Below are positions 8,214 through 16,390 of a DNA stretch of 64,000 bases, in pieces. Below the pieces are notes generated by a model that was not told the origin of the DNA, ran no database searches, and was given only the letters and a program-made list of their open reading frames with translations. Every line of letters starts with the position of its first letter. Within the stretch, counting starts at the first letter, position 1. The DNA lies in NCBI RefSeq assembly GCF_003633775.1, contig NZ_RBIN01000011.1, forward strand, positions 20,360 to 84,359. Reading direction: 5' to 3'. This DNA is from Kushneria sinocarnis (GTDB lineage: Bacteria; Pseudomonadota; Gammaproteobacteria; Pseudomonadales; Halomonadaceae). The position numbers and the translations under genes were made by a program.

Positions 8214-9254
8214 TCAGCCTTGCGGCCGGGCTGCCGGTCGTTCATCGGTCAGCAGTGACAGTGTTGCTTCGAGCCTTTCAGCAGCCATCTCACGTGTGAT
8301 GAACACCAGTGTGGACTGCTGCCTGCCATCCGGCCAGTCTTCCAGCTGCCGGGGAGGCTGAAGTGTATGCTGTACGCCGTGAACCACGCTCGGTCGCGGT
8401 TCGTCGGCGATGGCCAGTACTGCCTTGAGGCGCAGGAAGTCGGGGCCCATCAGGGACTCGATGTGTGCAAGCCAGCGCGCTAGGCGCGAGCGCTCAATGG
8501 GCTCGGTGAGAACAATGCAGTGTGCCCGGGTCCGGTCGTCGTGAGCGTGATCGTCGCTCGGCAGCATCAGGGGCGCGCCGCGCACGGGTGTCAGCGAGCC
8601 GGCGACCCTGGTGGCGGGAGCGATGGCTGCTGCCGGGGCGAGCAGGGCCTCCGCCGCGATCATGCCGTCCCGGATGCACTGCTGTCCGGCAGCGGGATTG
8701 AGCCGGGTCAGCCGCTGCTGCAGGGCCGTCACCCGCTCGTCATCGGCGGCATCGGTTTTGGTAATCAGCAGCAGGTCCGCCATGCCGGCCTGGGCGCGTG
8801 CTTCGGGATGGCGCTCAAGGCTCGCCTCGCCATGCAGGGCATCAATGGTCGTGATCACGCCATCGAGCCGGAAGTGCCGGGCAACGCGCTGCGCCGCCAG
8901 TACGGTGTGCAGAATGGGCGCCGGGTCGGCCAGGCCGGAGGTCTCGATGATGACCCGATCGAACTGGCGCTGCCCCTCGCGTGAAAAGCGCCACACACTG
9001 TCACGCAGCGTGCGGGTGAGATCACCGCGCACCGCACAGCACAGACAGCCGCTGCTCAGTTCCACCACCTGCGTTTCGTGACTGGCGCTGAACAGCTGAT
9101 GATCCAGGCCGATGTCACCGAACTCGTTGATGATGACCAGCGCCCGGGACATGGCCGGCTGACGGACCAGCTGATTGAGCAGGGTGGTCTTGCCGCTGCC
9201 GAGAAAGCCGGTCAGGACGGTCACGGGGATGCGCTGGTGGCGGCTGTCGGTCAT
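8214..9254 (-). CDS. COG0523-family metallochaperone GTPase (CobW/ZNG1/YjiA type)
   Basis: G3E-family GTPase thought to insert or allocate a metal, often zinc. The P-loop GFLGSGKTT occupies residues 16-24, the family CxCC metal site is present as C70-L-C72-C73, followed by the Walker B-like ETSGLADP and the guanine-specificity TKTD. A His/Asp-rich insertion (SDDHAHDDRTRAH) and the C-terminal CobW domain (FLRLKAVLAIADEPRPSVVHGVQ) complete the protein. The start is uncertain: ATG 9254 is nearest the conserved domain, GTG 9278 would add 8 residues, and neither has a strong ribosome-binding site. No zinc-responsive site was recognised upstream. Confidence 0.88.
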   Translation of the reverse strand: MTDSRHQRIPVTVLTGFLGSGKTTLLNQLVRQPAMSRALVIINEFGDIGLDHQLFSASHETQVVELSSGCLCCAVRGDLTRTLRDSVWRFSREGQRQFDRVIIETSGLADPAPILHTVLAAQRVARHFRLDGVITTIDALHGEASLERHPEARAQAGMADLLLITKTDAADDERVTALQQRLTRLNPAAGQQCIRDGMIAAEALLAPAAAIAPATRVAGSLTPVRGAPLMLPSDDHAHDDRTRAHCIVLTEPIERSRLARWLAHIESLMGPDFLRLKAVLAIADEPRPSVVHGVQHTLQPPRQLEDWPDGRQQSTLVFITREMAAERLEATLSLLTDERPAARPQG

Positions 9255-9356
9255 GAAGGCGTCCGGGGGCTGCTGCACTCTGCGCGACTCTAGCAGAGTC
9301 TCGGGTCGACTGCCCGAACCGGGAATCTTGCCCGGCGGTCATGAACAGGGTACCGG

Positions 9357-10325
9357 TCAAAGTGCCACGCTGCCGATCAGCCAGCCATTGTACCCGCCAA
9401 AACAGGCCAGCAGTGCGGCGCCTTCGAAGCGGTTGATGCGACCCTGCCTGCCCCGGGCATAGCCCAGCATGAAGAGCGCCAGCGTCAGCGTCATCATTAC
9501 CGGCATGTCGCGGTAGAGCACTGCCGGTTCGACCGCCATCGGATGAATGGCCCCGGCGATACCCACCACGGCCAGGGTGTTGAACAGATTGGAGCCGATC
9601 ACATTGCCCAGGGCAATCTCGTGCTCACCCTTGCGGGTGGCAATGATCGAGGAGGCCAGCTCCGGCAGGGAGGTCCCGATCGCCATGATGGTCAGCCCGA
9701 CGATCAGATCGCTGATGCCCAGTCCGCGGGCCGTTTCGACCGCGCCCCAGACCAGAATGCGCGAACTCACGATCAGCAGGATCAGGCCGATGGCAAGGCG
9801 CAGCATGGCGGCGGTCGGTGACCCGGAGGCGTCGGCATACCCGGCGCTTGCTTCGCCTGAATAGGTATCGCGCTGCGGGCGCATGCCCTGCCGGATGGAC
9901 CAGCCCATCAGACAGCAGAACACGCCCAGCAGTACTATCGCGTCAGGGCGTGAAAGGCGGCCATCCCAGAGCTGCCAGATCGCCAGCCCGGTGACCACCG
10001 CCAGCACGGGCAGTTCGATGCGCAGTAGGCGTGAGCGCACGGCAATGGGTGCGATCAGGGCGGTCACGCCCAGGATGAGGGCGATGTTGGCGATGTTCGA
10101 GCCGTAGGCATTGCCGAGCGCAATACCGGGATTGCCCTGAAGGGCTGCCAGGGCCGATACCACCATTTCCGGCGCGGAGGTTCCGAAGCCGACGATAACC
10201 ATGCCGACCAGCAGTGGCGGCATGCCGAAGTGGCGTGCGGTCAAGGCCGCGCCCTCGACAAAGCGCCCGGCGCTCCAGACCAGCAGCAGCAGGCCGAATA
10301 CGACAGCCGTCAGGGAAAGTATCAT
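9357..10325 (-). CDS. Calcium/sodium antiporter (CaCA family, YrbG-like)
   Basis: Inner-membrane exchanger of 322 residues made of two inverted repeats of about five helices. Each repeat has its ion-binding alpha motif: GFGTSAPEMVVS near residue 45 and AIGTSLPELASS near residue 205, both with the essential Glu, and each half also carries a GNAYGSNIANIALI / GNVIGSNLFNTLAV segment. ATG 10325 gives the usual length; the open frame extends about 100 codons further with no membrane character. It is on the same strand as the COG0523 gene, 100 bases away, but a functional link is not evident. Confidence 0.9.
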   Translation of the reverse strand: MILSLTAVVFGLLLLVWSAGRFVEGAALTARHFGMPPLLVGMVIVGFGTSAPEMVVSALAALQGNPGIALGNAYGSNIANIALILGVTALIAPIAVRSRLLRIELPVLAVVTGLAIWQLWDGRLSRPDAIVLLGVFCCLMGWSIRQGMRPQRDTYSGEASAGYADASGSPTAAMLRLAIGLILLIVSSRILVWGAVETARGLGISDLIVGLTIMAIGTSLPELASSIIATRKGEHEIALGNVIGSNLFNTLAVVGIAGAIHPMAVEPAVLYRDMPVMMTLTLALFMLGYARGRQGRINRFEGAALLACFGGYNGWLIGSVAL

Positions 10326-10654
10326 GAGGTCTTCGTTCCGTTGCGTTACCCGATGATGCGTCCCTGACTGTAGCAGTCCCGGTGCTCGCAGGGTGGTCCG
10401 CTGGTGCACCTTCCGGGTCGCTCCGGACGGGCCAGGAAGCCGTCCGGCACGGACATTGCCTGCCGGCTGCGAACATGGGGTCCGGATTGCGGTCGGGAGC
10501 GGGCACGGCAAGGGACAGTCAGAGTCGCCCGGGCAGTCGGCAAATGTTGCCTGACATGTTGCCTCAGCCATGCCCGATACAGTCCATCTGATGCCTGATT
10601 GATCAAATTCCGACCATGGCGGCATTCAGATGTGTCGTAAGCCACTGTCCGGAC
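10326..10654. other. Intergenic region upstream of the antiporter
   Basis: About 330 bases between the antiporter start and the tmRNA terminator. Several overlapping open frames exist on both strands, but none has a domain or a ribosome-binding site. I see imperfect repeats of TGTTGCCT around 10545-10565 but nothing I can name. Confidence 0.45.
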
Positions 10655-10688
10655 AAAGAAAAGGGCCGCTGATGGCTCAGCGGCCCTT
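10655..10688 (-). terminator. Intrinsic terminator of ssrA
   Basis: The arms GGGCCGCTGA and TCAGCGGCCC pair around a four-base loop, and on the minus strand the stem is followed by TTTTCTTT. It lies 8 bases beyond the CCA end of tmRNA. Confidence 0.85.
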
Positions 10689-10696
10689 GTGCTGTT

Positions 10697-11079
10697 TGGT
10701 GGAGGCGGCGGGAGTTGAACCCGCGTCCGCCGGTGCTCGCCCTTCGGATCTACATGCTTAGTTCCGTCTTTTGATTTAGCCGCATCGGCTCCGACGATCA
10801 GGATCCGATACAGCGAGTCTTCCGGATTTTAACGAATGACGTGAAGACGCCGTCATTCGCGATCCTGTCAGCTTTGGCTCACGCCCATCCACGATGAACA
10901 GGCACATCGCTTCAGGGTAGAAAGATTACCCGCAGGGTTTATGCTGCGAGTGCACCTTCCTGAGCATAGGTTTCGTCGTTTGCGACTATCTTTAAAGGTA
11001 ACGTTGGATTTACGAGATACGCTACGCTCTCGGCATGCACCTCAGGGGTCACTACCGGCGTCGAATCCGGAACGCCCCC
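10697..11079 (-). ncRNA. ssrA: Transfer-messenger RNA (tmRNA)
   Basis: Rescues stalled ribosomes with SmpB by acting first as tRNA-Ala, then as mRNA for a degradation tag. The 5' end (GGGGGCGTTCCGGATTCGAC at 11079 downwards) and the 3' end (GGTTCAACTCCCGCCGCC then TCCACCA) are the conserved tRNA-like halves. The internal tag frame runs from GCA (10983) to TAA (10939) and encodes ANDETYAQEGALAA, so with the charged alanine the tag ends in the expected ALAA degron. Length is about 383 bases including the CCA. A -10-like TATAAC lies at 11090-11085. smpB is encoded just upstream on the same strand. Confidence 0.97.
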
Positions 11080-11139
11080 GATACGTTATACAGTGTAGTC
11101 ATGAATCCCGGTCATGTACAGCCATCCGGACGGCCGGAT

Positions 11140-11619
11140 TCAGCGCGTGGTACGCATGATGCGCGCCTTCTGACGCTCCCAGTCACGCTTTTTCTCGGTA
11201 TCACGCTTGTCGCGCTGCTGCTTGCCCACCACCAGCGCCAGTTCGCACTTGACCAGCGGGCCCTTCCAGTAGAGGCGCAACGGCACACAGGTATGCCCCT
11301 TGTCCTGGGTGCGCGAGAAGATCCGGGCGATCTCCTTTTTGTGCAGCAGCAGCTTGCGGGTGCGGTCCGGTTCCACTGCGGTGTGGGTGCTGGCCGTGGT
11401 CAGGGGCGTGATGTGCGTGCCCAGCAGCCAGGCTTCGCCACGACGCACCAGGATGTAGGTGTCCACCAGCTGGCAGCGTCCGGCACGCAGGCTCTTGACC
11501 TCCCAGCCTGCCAGGGAAACGCCGGCCTCGAAGGTTTCCTCGATGAAATATTCATGCCGAGCCTTGCGATTCTGGGCAATCAGATTGCCACCTTGCGCCT
11601 TGCCTTTCTTCTTGCCCAT
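11140..11619 (-). CDS. smpB: SsrA-binding protein SmpB
   Basis: Partner of tmRNA in trans-translation: binds the tRNA-like domain and mimics the codon-anticodon helix in the ribosomal A site. The 159 residues include the conserved N-terminal [20 protein letters not shown], the central [11 protein letters not shown] and LLGTHITPL, the [12 protein letters not shown] segment, and a basic C-terminal tail ([16 protein letters not shown]) that enters the mRNA channel. The start [11 protein letters not shown] is typical. ssrA follows 60 bases downstream on the same strand; ratA is divergent, as in many gammaproteobacteria. Confidence 0.97.
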   Translation of the reverse strand: MGKKKGKAQGGNLIAQNRKARHEYFIEETFEAGVSLAGWEVKSLRAGRCQLVDTYILVRRGEAWLLGTHITPLTTASTHTAVEPDRTRKLLLHKKEIARIFSRTQDKGHTCVPLRLYWKGPLVKCELALVVGKQQRDKRDTEKKRDWERQKARIMRTTR

Positions 11620-11787
11620 GGGTGTCCTGTGTCATGTCTCGGATGAAACGGGAAGTGTAAGCTATTCTTTACGCAGTGCATCGAAGGCCGCCGAAGCGGC
11701 GGCTGCTGCGTGTTACAATGCGTTTTCCATTCGATTCAAACCGGCCATGATACGCCTGCAGGGGCATGGCCGTCAGCGGAGAGGTGA

Positions 11788-12222
11788 ATGCCTACAGTCA
11801 ATCGCTCGGCGCTGGTTCGACATACCGACCGACAGATGTTCGACCTCGTCAACGATTTTTCCAGCTACCCCGAATTCCTGCCCGGCTGCCGCCATGCGCG
11901 GGTCATCGAGGAGCGTGACGATCTGCTGATCGGTGAGCTGACGCTCGGTCGGGGCGGCATCGAGCAGACCTTCAGTACCCGTAACGAGCTGCATCCTCCC
12001 CAGCGCATCGAGATGAGGCTCAATGAGGGCCCTTTCAAGCGCTTTGAAGGCCAGTGGCTGTTTACCTCGATGGGGGACGAGGCATGCCGGGTATCGCTGA
12101 ACCTGGAGTTCGAGTTTTCCAGTCGACTGATCGGCATGGCCTTCGGCCGACTGTTCGGTCAGATCGCCGGTCAGCTGGTGGATGCCTTCGTCAGACGTGC
12201 CGATGAAGTCTATGGCAGGTGA
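11788..12222 (+). CDS. ratA: RatA / Coq10-type START-domain protein
   Basis: A 144-residue polyketide-cyclase/START-fold protein. The sequence SYPEFLPGCRHARVIE and the C-terminal helix FGRLFGQIAGQLVDAFVRRADEVYG are typical of RatA (YfjG), described in E. coli as a ribosome-association inhibitor, and related to Coq10 ubiquinone-binding proteins. Which of the two roles applies here cannot be decided. It overlaps the following rnfH gene, and smpB is divergent upstream, a widely conserved arrangement. Confidence 0.88.
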   Translation: MPTVNRSALVRHTDRQMFDLVNDFSSYPEFLPGCRHARVIEERDDLLIGELTLGRGGIEQTFSTRNELHPPQRIEMRLNEGPFKRFEGQWLFTSMGDEACRVSLNLEFEFSSRLIGMAFGRLFGQIAGQLVDAFVRRADEVYGR

Positions 12223-12514
12223 GCGAATCGATATCGAGCTGGTCTATGCCGAACCCCGCGACCAGCAATTGATTGCACTGGAAGTTACCGCGGGCACCAC
12301 CCTGCTCGAGGCCTTCGAGTTCTCGGGATTGCGCCACCGCTGTGCCGCACTGAAGGATGTGCCGGCCACGGCACTGGATTTCGGCATCTTCGGCGAGCCG
12401 GTGGCCGAGCCGGCCTCCCGGGAGTTGCGTGCGGGAGACCGTATCGAGATCTATCGCCCGCTCAGGCGGGATCCGAAGCAGGCACGCCGCGCACGAGCCC
12501 GACAGCAGCGCTGA
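12203..12514 (+). CDS. rnfH: RnfH-family ubiquitin-fold protein
   Basis: Small (about 103 residues) beta-grasp protein of unknown biochemical role, nearly always encoded after ratA. The sequence IDIELVYAEPRDQQLIALEV near the start, the CAALKDVPATALDFGIFGEPV middle and the LRAGDRIEIYRPLRRDPKQARRARA end match the family closely. The start is either ATG 12203 or ATG 12212; both lie inside the end of ratA, so the two genes are translationally coupled. Confidence 0.88.
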   Translation: MKSMAGERIDIELVYAEPRDQQLIALEVTAGTTLLEAFEFSGLRHRCAALKDVPATALDFGIFGEPVAEPASRELRAGDRIEIYRPLRRDPKQARRARARQQR

Positions 12515-12562
12515 TGCCGGGCTGAAACGGTGAGCCTGCCACGCGGCCGTGCTGCCGCGCGT

Positions 12563-12973
12563 TCAGTAACCACCGCCCTGATCGGGAGAAACCACCTCGC
12601 CGGGCTGAATGGCCGCCCCGGAAGCGGGAGCGCCCTTGTCCGATGCCCGTTCACTGGCATCGATATTGCCCGATTTCTCGATTCCGGCCAGCTGGTTGTT
12701 GTCGAAATTCAGCGTCACCCGCTTGCGAATCACCTCGCCTTCGGCCGTTTTCAGGCGATAGACGTAATCCCACACCGATGCATCGAAGGGGTCGTCCAGC
12801 AGCGGGCTGCCCATGACCTGCTGGACCTGCTGTCTGCTCATTCCGGGCTGGAGCCGGGAGACCATGTCGGGCGTGATCAGGTTGCCCTGCGGCAGGTCTC
12901 TCTTGTAGACGCATCCTGCTGTCAGAATACTGATAAAGCAGCAAAAAGCGACGAGTCTGAACGTGTTTTGCAT
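12563..12973 (-). CDS. bamE: Outer membrane assembly lipoprotein BamE (SmpA/OmlA)
   Basis: Accessory lipoprotein of the BAM complex that inserts beta-barrel proteins into the outer membrane. It has a signal peptide and lipobox LTAGC with acylated Cys21. The mature SmpA/OmlA fold is shown by VYKRDLPQGNLI, then LQPGMSRQQVQQVMGSPLL and WDYVYRLKTAEGE. The C-terminal 25 residues are a variable Ala/Gly/Pro-rich tail, making the protein somewhat longer (136 residues) than E. coli BamE. It is divergent from fur with only 73 bases between starts, a conserved pairing. Confidence 0.93.
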   Translation of the reverse strand: MQNTFRLVAFCCFISILTAGCVYKRDLPQGNLITPDMVSRLQPGMSRQQVQQVMGSPLLDDPFDASVWDYVYRLKTAEGEVIRKRVTLNFDNNQLAGIEKSGNIDASERASDKGAPASGAAIQPGEVVSPDQGGGY

Positions 12974-13046
12974 TTGCCCCTGACTTTCCCTATCGTTTGC
13001 CTTAGCCGATCATACCCGATACATCAAGTGACTGCGAAGAGATGCC

Positions 13047-13502
13047 ATGTCCGATAGAAATCAGGAACTGCGCAAGGCGGGGCTGAAGGTCACCCTGCCA
13101 CGTGTGAAGATCCTGCAGATCCTGGAAGCCACCCGGGAGGAAGAGGAGCTCCACATGAGCGCCGAGGACGTCTACAAGGCGTTGCTCGACTCCGGTGAAG
13201 ATGTGGGACTGGCTACGGTGTATCGCGTGCTGACCCAGTTCGAGGCTGCCGGTCTGGTGGTGCGACACAACTTCGACGGCGGTCATGCCGTGTTCGAAAT
13301 GTCCCAGGAGGAGCATCACGACCACATGCTCTGTCTGGAGAGCGGTGAAATCATCGAGTTCTACGATCAGGACATCGAACGACGCCAGCGCGAGCTGGCC
13401 GAGCAGCGCGGCTATGAGTTGGTGGATCATGCCCTGGTGCTGTATGTACGGCCCAAGGGATCGACGGCAACCCGCCAGGATAGCGGCGGCAACCGGCGCT
13501 GA
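13047..13502 (+). CDS. fur: Ferric uptake regulator Fur
   Basis: Iron-dependent repressor of iron acquisition, acting as a DNA-binding dimer. The 151 residues show the winged helix (LATVYRVLTQFEAAGLV), metal ligands in EEHHDHMLCLESGEIIEF and the C-terminal dimer domain (YELVDHALVLYV). Only one cysteine is present, the C in HHDHMLC; the CXXC structural zinc site of E. coli Fur is missing, as is known for Pseudomonas-type Fur, so this is a lineage trait rather than a defect. It may control the iron importer at the left of the window. A strong terminator follows. Confidence 0.95.
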   Translation: MSDRNQELRKAGLKVTLPRVKILQILEATREEEELHMSAEDVYKALLDSGEDVGLATVYRVLTQFEAAGLVVRHNFDGGHAVFEMSQEEHHDHMLCLESGEIIEFYDQDIERRQRELAEQRGYELVDHALVLYVRPKGSTATRQDSGGNRR

Positions 13503-13552
13503 GACATGGCACCGGTCGGCGGTCCGACGGACGCCGTGAGACAGGCGCATTG

Positions 13553-13587
13553 AAAGGGGCGCTGCAGCCGGGCTGCAGCGCCCCTTT
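13553..13587. terminator. Bidirectional intrinsic terminator between fur and recN
   Basis: A perfect 16-base inverted repeat (AAAGGGGCGCTGCAGC and its complement) around a three-base loop; T/A tracts on both sides let it serve the convergent fur and recN genes. Confidence 0.9.
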
Positions 13588-13647
13588 CATCTTTGCTTCT
13601 CCGACTTGAGGAACGTGTTCGGCCAGCGGGCCGATCAGCGCATTCAG

Positions 13648-15321
13648 TCAGTGGGCCGAGTGCTGACTGCTGGCGAGCATCTCACGGGCGTGTGCCAGCG
13701 TATGGTCGGACAGATTGACCCCGCCGAGCATGCGGGCCAGCTCGCGAATCCGGCCGCTTTCGTCCAGCAGCGCCATCGAGGTATGGGTGCTGTCCTCGCC
13801 CGCCTGTTTTTCGATGTGCAGATGCTGATGGCCCTGGGCTGCCACCTGGGGCAGGTGTGTCACGCACAGGACCTGACCATGGGTGCCCAGCTGGCGCAGC
13901 AGCTGACCGACGATTTCCGCGGTGGCGCCGGAGATGCCGACATCGACCTCGTCGAAGACCAGCGGTGCCATGGTACTGTGCCGGGCAGCCACGACCTGGA
14001 TGGCCAGACTGATGCGCGACAGCTCACCGCCCGAGGCCACCCGGGTGAGCGGGCGGGCCGGCTGCCCCGGATTGGCACAGATCAGAAAGCGGACATGATC
14101 GAAACCGTCGGGCTGGGCGCTCTCCCGCTTGTTGACGGCGACCTCGAACTCGGCCTTTTCCATGCCGAGAAAGGCCAGCTGCTCCTGTACCGCACTGCCC
14201 AGTTCGACTGCCGCCTGATGACGTTGCTCCGAAACGGAGCGTGCCAGTTCGCGCCAGTTCTCCCGGGCTTCCTCGCTCTCGCGGGTGAGGGTGTCGATAT
14301 CCTGCTCATCGTTGTCGAGCTGGCTGAGCTCATCGCGCAGCCGCCGGTGCAGCGCCATCACCTCTTCCGGCATGACATGGTGCTTGCGGGCAATGCGGTG
14401 TACCTCTGCCAGGCGCTCCTCGACACGCTCCAGCCGCTCGGGATCGAGTTCGGTGGTCTCGACGTGGTGATGCAGTTCACGGCCGGCTTCCTCGAGCTGA
14501 ATGCGGGCGCTGTCGAGCATCTCGCGGACCTCGGCCAGTCTGCCGCGATCGGCGCCGGGCAGCTGATCGAGGCGCTGCATGGCCCGTGAGAGCCGCAGCA
14601 GGGCGCCATCCTCGTCGTGATCGCAGCAGTCCGCGGCGAAGCGGGCATCGCCGACGATCTGTTCGGCGTTGGCCAGTTCGGTCTGCTGCCGTTCCAGCTC
14701 CTCCAGCTCGTTCTCTTCCAGTGCAAGGTGATCGAGCTCCTCGACCTGGTAGCGCAGCAGCTGCCGGCGTGCCCGGGTTTCGTCGTCCGCTTCCCGGGCC
14801 TGCTTGAGCCGGCGGCGGATCTGCTGCCACCGGCGATGGCAGTGCTTCAGCTCTTCCACCCGGGGCTGCAGCCCGGCAAATTCGTCGAGCATGCGCAGAT
14901 GGGCCTCTTCACGCAGCAGAGCCTGATGGGCATGCTGGCCGTGAATGTGAATCAGCTGCTCGCCGAGGGAGCGAAGATCCGCAATGGTACAGGGCGTGCC
15001 GTTGATCCAGGCCTTCGAGCGCCCTTCACTGGCGACGGTGCGGCGCAGCAGACACTCCTCATCATCCAGTTCACGCTCTCGCAGCCAGGCGCGGGCTTCC
15101 GGCAGATGGCTGACGTCGAAGCGGGCCGACAGCTCGGCCCGGCGCGCACCATGGCGCACGCTGCCGGCATCGGCACGTTCGCCCAGACAGAGCGACAGCG
15201 CGCCCAGCAGGATCGACTTGCCGGCGCCGGTTTCGCCGGTAATGGCCGTCATGCCGCTGCGGAAGTCCAGTTCCAGATGTTCAACGATGGCGTAATCACG
15301 GATGGTGAGCTGTGCCAGCAT
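13648..15321 (-). CDS. recN: DNA repair protein RecN
   Basis: SMC-like ATPase that helps repair double-strand breaks. From the chosen start (MLAQLTIRDYAIVEHL) it has 557 residues: Walker A GETGAGKS at 29-36, a long central coiled coil rich in Glu, Arg and Leu (about 160-380), the signature VASGGELSR and Walker B LVFDEVDVGISG, then the VTHLPQVAAQ switch. The frame is open 21 codons upstream of ATG 15321, but those codons overlap the two LexA boxes, which supports the shorter start. SOS induction is therefore expected. Confidence 0.95.
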   Translation of the reverse strand: MLAQLTIRDYAIVEHLELDFRSGMTAITGETGAGKSILLGALSLCLGERADAGSVRHGARRAELSARFDVSHLPEARAWLRERELDDEECLLRRTVASEGRSKAWINGTPCTIADLRSLGEQLIHIHGQHAHQALLREEAHLRMLDEFAGLQPRVEELKHCHRRWQQIRRRLKQAREADDETRARRQLLRYQVEELDHLALEENELEELERQQTELANAEQIVGDARFAADCCDHDEDGALLRLSRAMQRLDQLPGADRGRLAEVREMLDSARIQLEEAGRELHHHVETTELDPERLERVEERLAEVHRIARKHHVMPEEVMALHRRLRDELSQLDNDEQDIDTLTRESEEARENWRELARSVSEQRHQAAVELGSAVQEQLAFLGMEKAEFEVAVNKRESAQPDGFDHVRFLICANPGQPARPLTRVASGGELSRISLAIQVVAARHSTMAPLVFDEVDVGISGATAEIVGQLLRQLGTHGQVLCVTHLPQVAAQGHQHLHIEKQAGEDSTHTSMALLDESGRIRELARMLGGVNLSDHTLAHAREMLASSQHSAH

Positions 15322-15330
15322 GCTCGCTCC

Positions 15331-15346
15331 CTGTATAAAATTACGG
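15331..15346 (-). promoter_or_regulatory. LexA (SOS) box 1 of recN
   Basis: Reads CTGTATAAAATTACGG on the plus strand, matching CTGT-N8-ACAG at seven of eight fixed positions. It lies 10 bases from the recN start. Confidence 0.75.
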
Positions 15347-15348
15347 GT

Positions 15349-15364
15349 CTGGTTTTTTATACAG
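15349..15364 (-). promoter_or_regulatory. LexA (SOS) box 2 of recN
   Basis: Reads CTGGTTTTTTATACAG, again seven of eight fixed positions of CTGT-N8-ACAG. It is offset from box 1 by 18 bases, so two LexA dimers could bind side by side, as known for recN in E. coli. Confidence 0.75.
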
Positions 15365-15482
15365 TTATCGCTTCCGGGCTTCAATCCCTGCCTGATCGCC
15401 TGCCCGTTTACCCTTCGGCCTTGCCAGCCGTACCGGGAGAGCCGGAGAGAGCGGCATTTTACCGGTGTCTGCAGGGGAATGA

Positions 15483-15508
15483 CTTGAGATCGCAGCGATC
15501 ATCCCCAT
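15483..15508 (+). promoter_or_regulatory. Sigma-32 heat-shock promoter of grpE
   Basis: CTTGAGA (15483-15489), 13 bases, then CCCCAT (15503-15508), a near-perfect match to the RpoH consensus CTTGAAA / CCCCAT. It lies about 100 bases before grpE. Confidence 0.85.
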
Positions 15509-15607
15509 TACAGGGCGCAGACAGCGCCGCCATCGTGTCGGCACCGTCCGGTTGCCGTTTGCACGGCAAAACCGGAGAGGCAACGGTTTGAACAGGAGGC
15601 TTCTCGT

Positions 15608-16267
15608 ATGGCCAGAGATCCACAGCAATCCGGTGGTGATGAAGAGCTCGAGCGCGCGCAGCGTGATGCCGAGCCGCAACCGCTGGAAGACGACGAGCAG
15701 CAGACGCCGGAGAGTCTCGGCGAAACGCTGGAAGAGAGCGATGCCCTGCACGAGGAAGGGGAGACGCTCGAGGCAAATGATGCCGAAGCCGATGTGCTGG
15801 CCTCGCGTGTGGCCGAGCTGGAGTCCCAGCTCGAGCAGGCCAGGGATCAGCAGACAAGGTCAGCCGCGGAGGCCCAGAACGCCCGGCGCCGCGCCGAGCA
15901 GGATGTCGAAAAGGCCCGCAAGTTCGCTCTGGAGAAGTTCGTCAAGGAGCTGCTGCCGGTGGTCGACAGTCTCGAGAAGGCGCTGGAGAACATGGGCGAC
16001 GAGGCCACCGAAACGCATCGCGAGGGGGTGTCGATGACCCTCAAGATGCAGCTCGATGTGCTCGGCAAGTTCGGAGTGGAACAGCTTGACCCCGAGGGGG
16101 AACCCTTCGATCCCCAGTATCACGAAGCCATGTCGATGGTGCCCAGCCCGGAGCTGGAGCCCAACACCGTCATGAACGTGATGCAGAAGGGGTACAGCCT
16201 CAACGGCCGGCTGGTTCGACCTGCCATGGTCGTGGTCAGCAAGACCCCGGAGGAGCAGGGCTCCTGA
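15608..16267 (+). CDS. grpE: Nucleotide exchange factor GrpE
   Basis: Releases ADP from DnaK. The 219-residue protein begins with an acidic, low-complexity stretch (Glu, Asp, Gln), followed by the dimeric coiled coil ([33 protein letters not shown] region) and the C-terminal beta domain ending [21 protein letters not shown] sits 8 bases before ATG 15608. The acidic N-terminus is a little longer than in E. coli, in keeping with a halotolerant proteome. It is the first gene of the grpE-dnaK-dnaJ heat-shock group. Confidence 0.95.
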   Translation: MARDPQQSGGDEELERAQRDAEPQPLEDDEQQTPESLGETLEESDALHEEGETLEANDAEADVLASRVAELESQLEQARDQQTRSAAEAQNARRRAEQDVEKARKFALEKFVKELLPVVDSLEKALENMGDEATETHREGVSMTLKMQLDVLGKFGVEQLDPEGEPFDPQYHEAMSMVPSPELEPNTVMNVMQKGYSLNGRLVRPAMVVVSKTPEEQGS

Positions 16268-16296
16268 ACTGCTGAGCCGGGAGAATCCGGACAGGC

Positions 16297-16323
16297 CTTG
16301 AAAGCGGTCCGGGTGTCCCCCAC
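16297..16323 (+). promoter_or_regulatory. Sigma-32 promoter of dnaK
   Basis: A perfect CTTGAAA (16297-16303), 14 bases, then CCCCAC (16318-16323), followed by AT. This gives dnaK its own heat-shock promoter in addition to read-through from grpE. Confidence 0.75.
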
Positions 16324-16390
16324 ATAAGCAGACAACCACGCGGCAGTCGCCGCAGATGATTGAGTCAGACGATTTTTTCGAGGTGAGACC

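Noticed and set aside
10404..10598. Short frames in the gap upstream of the antiporter
   Set aside because: They overlap in several frames, none with start signals or conserved features.
13047..13502. Loss of the zinc site in Fur as an anomaly
   Set aside because: Pseudomonas-type Fur proteins are known to have a single cysteine; the remaining metal ligands are intact.
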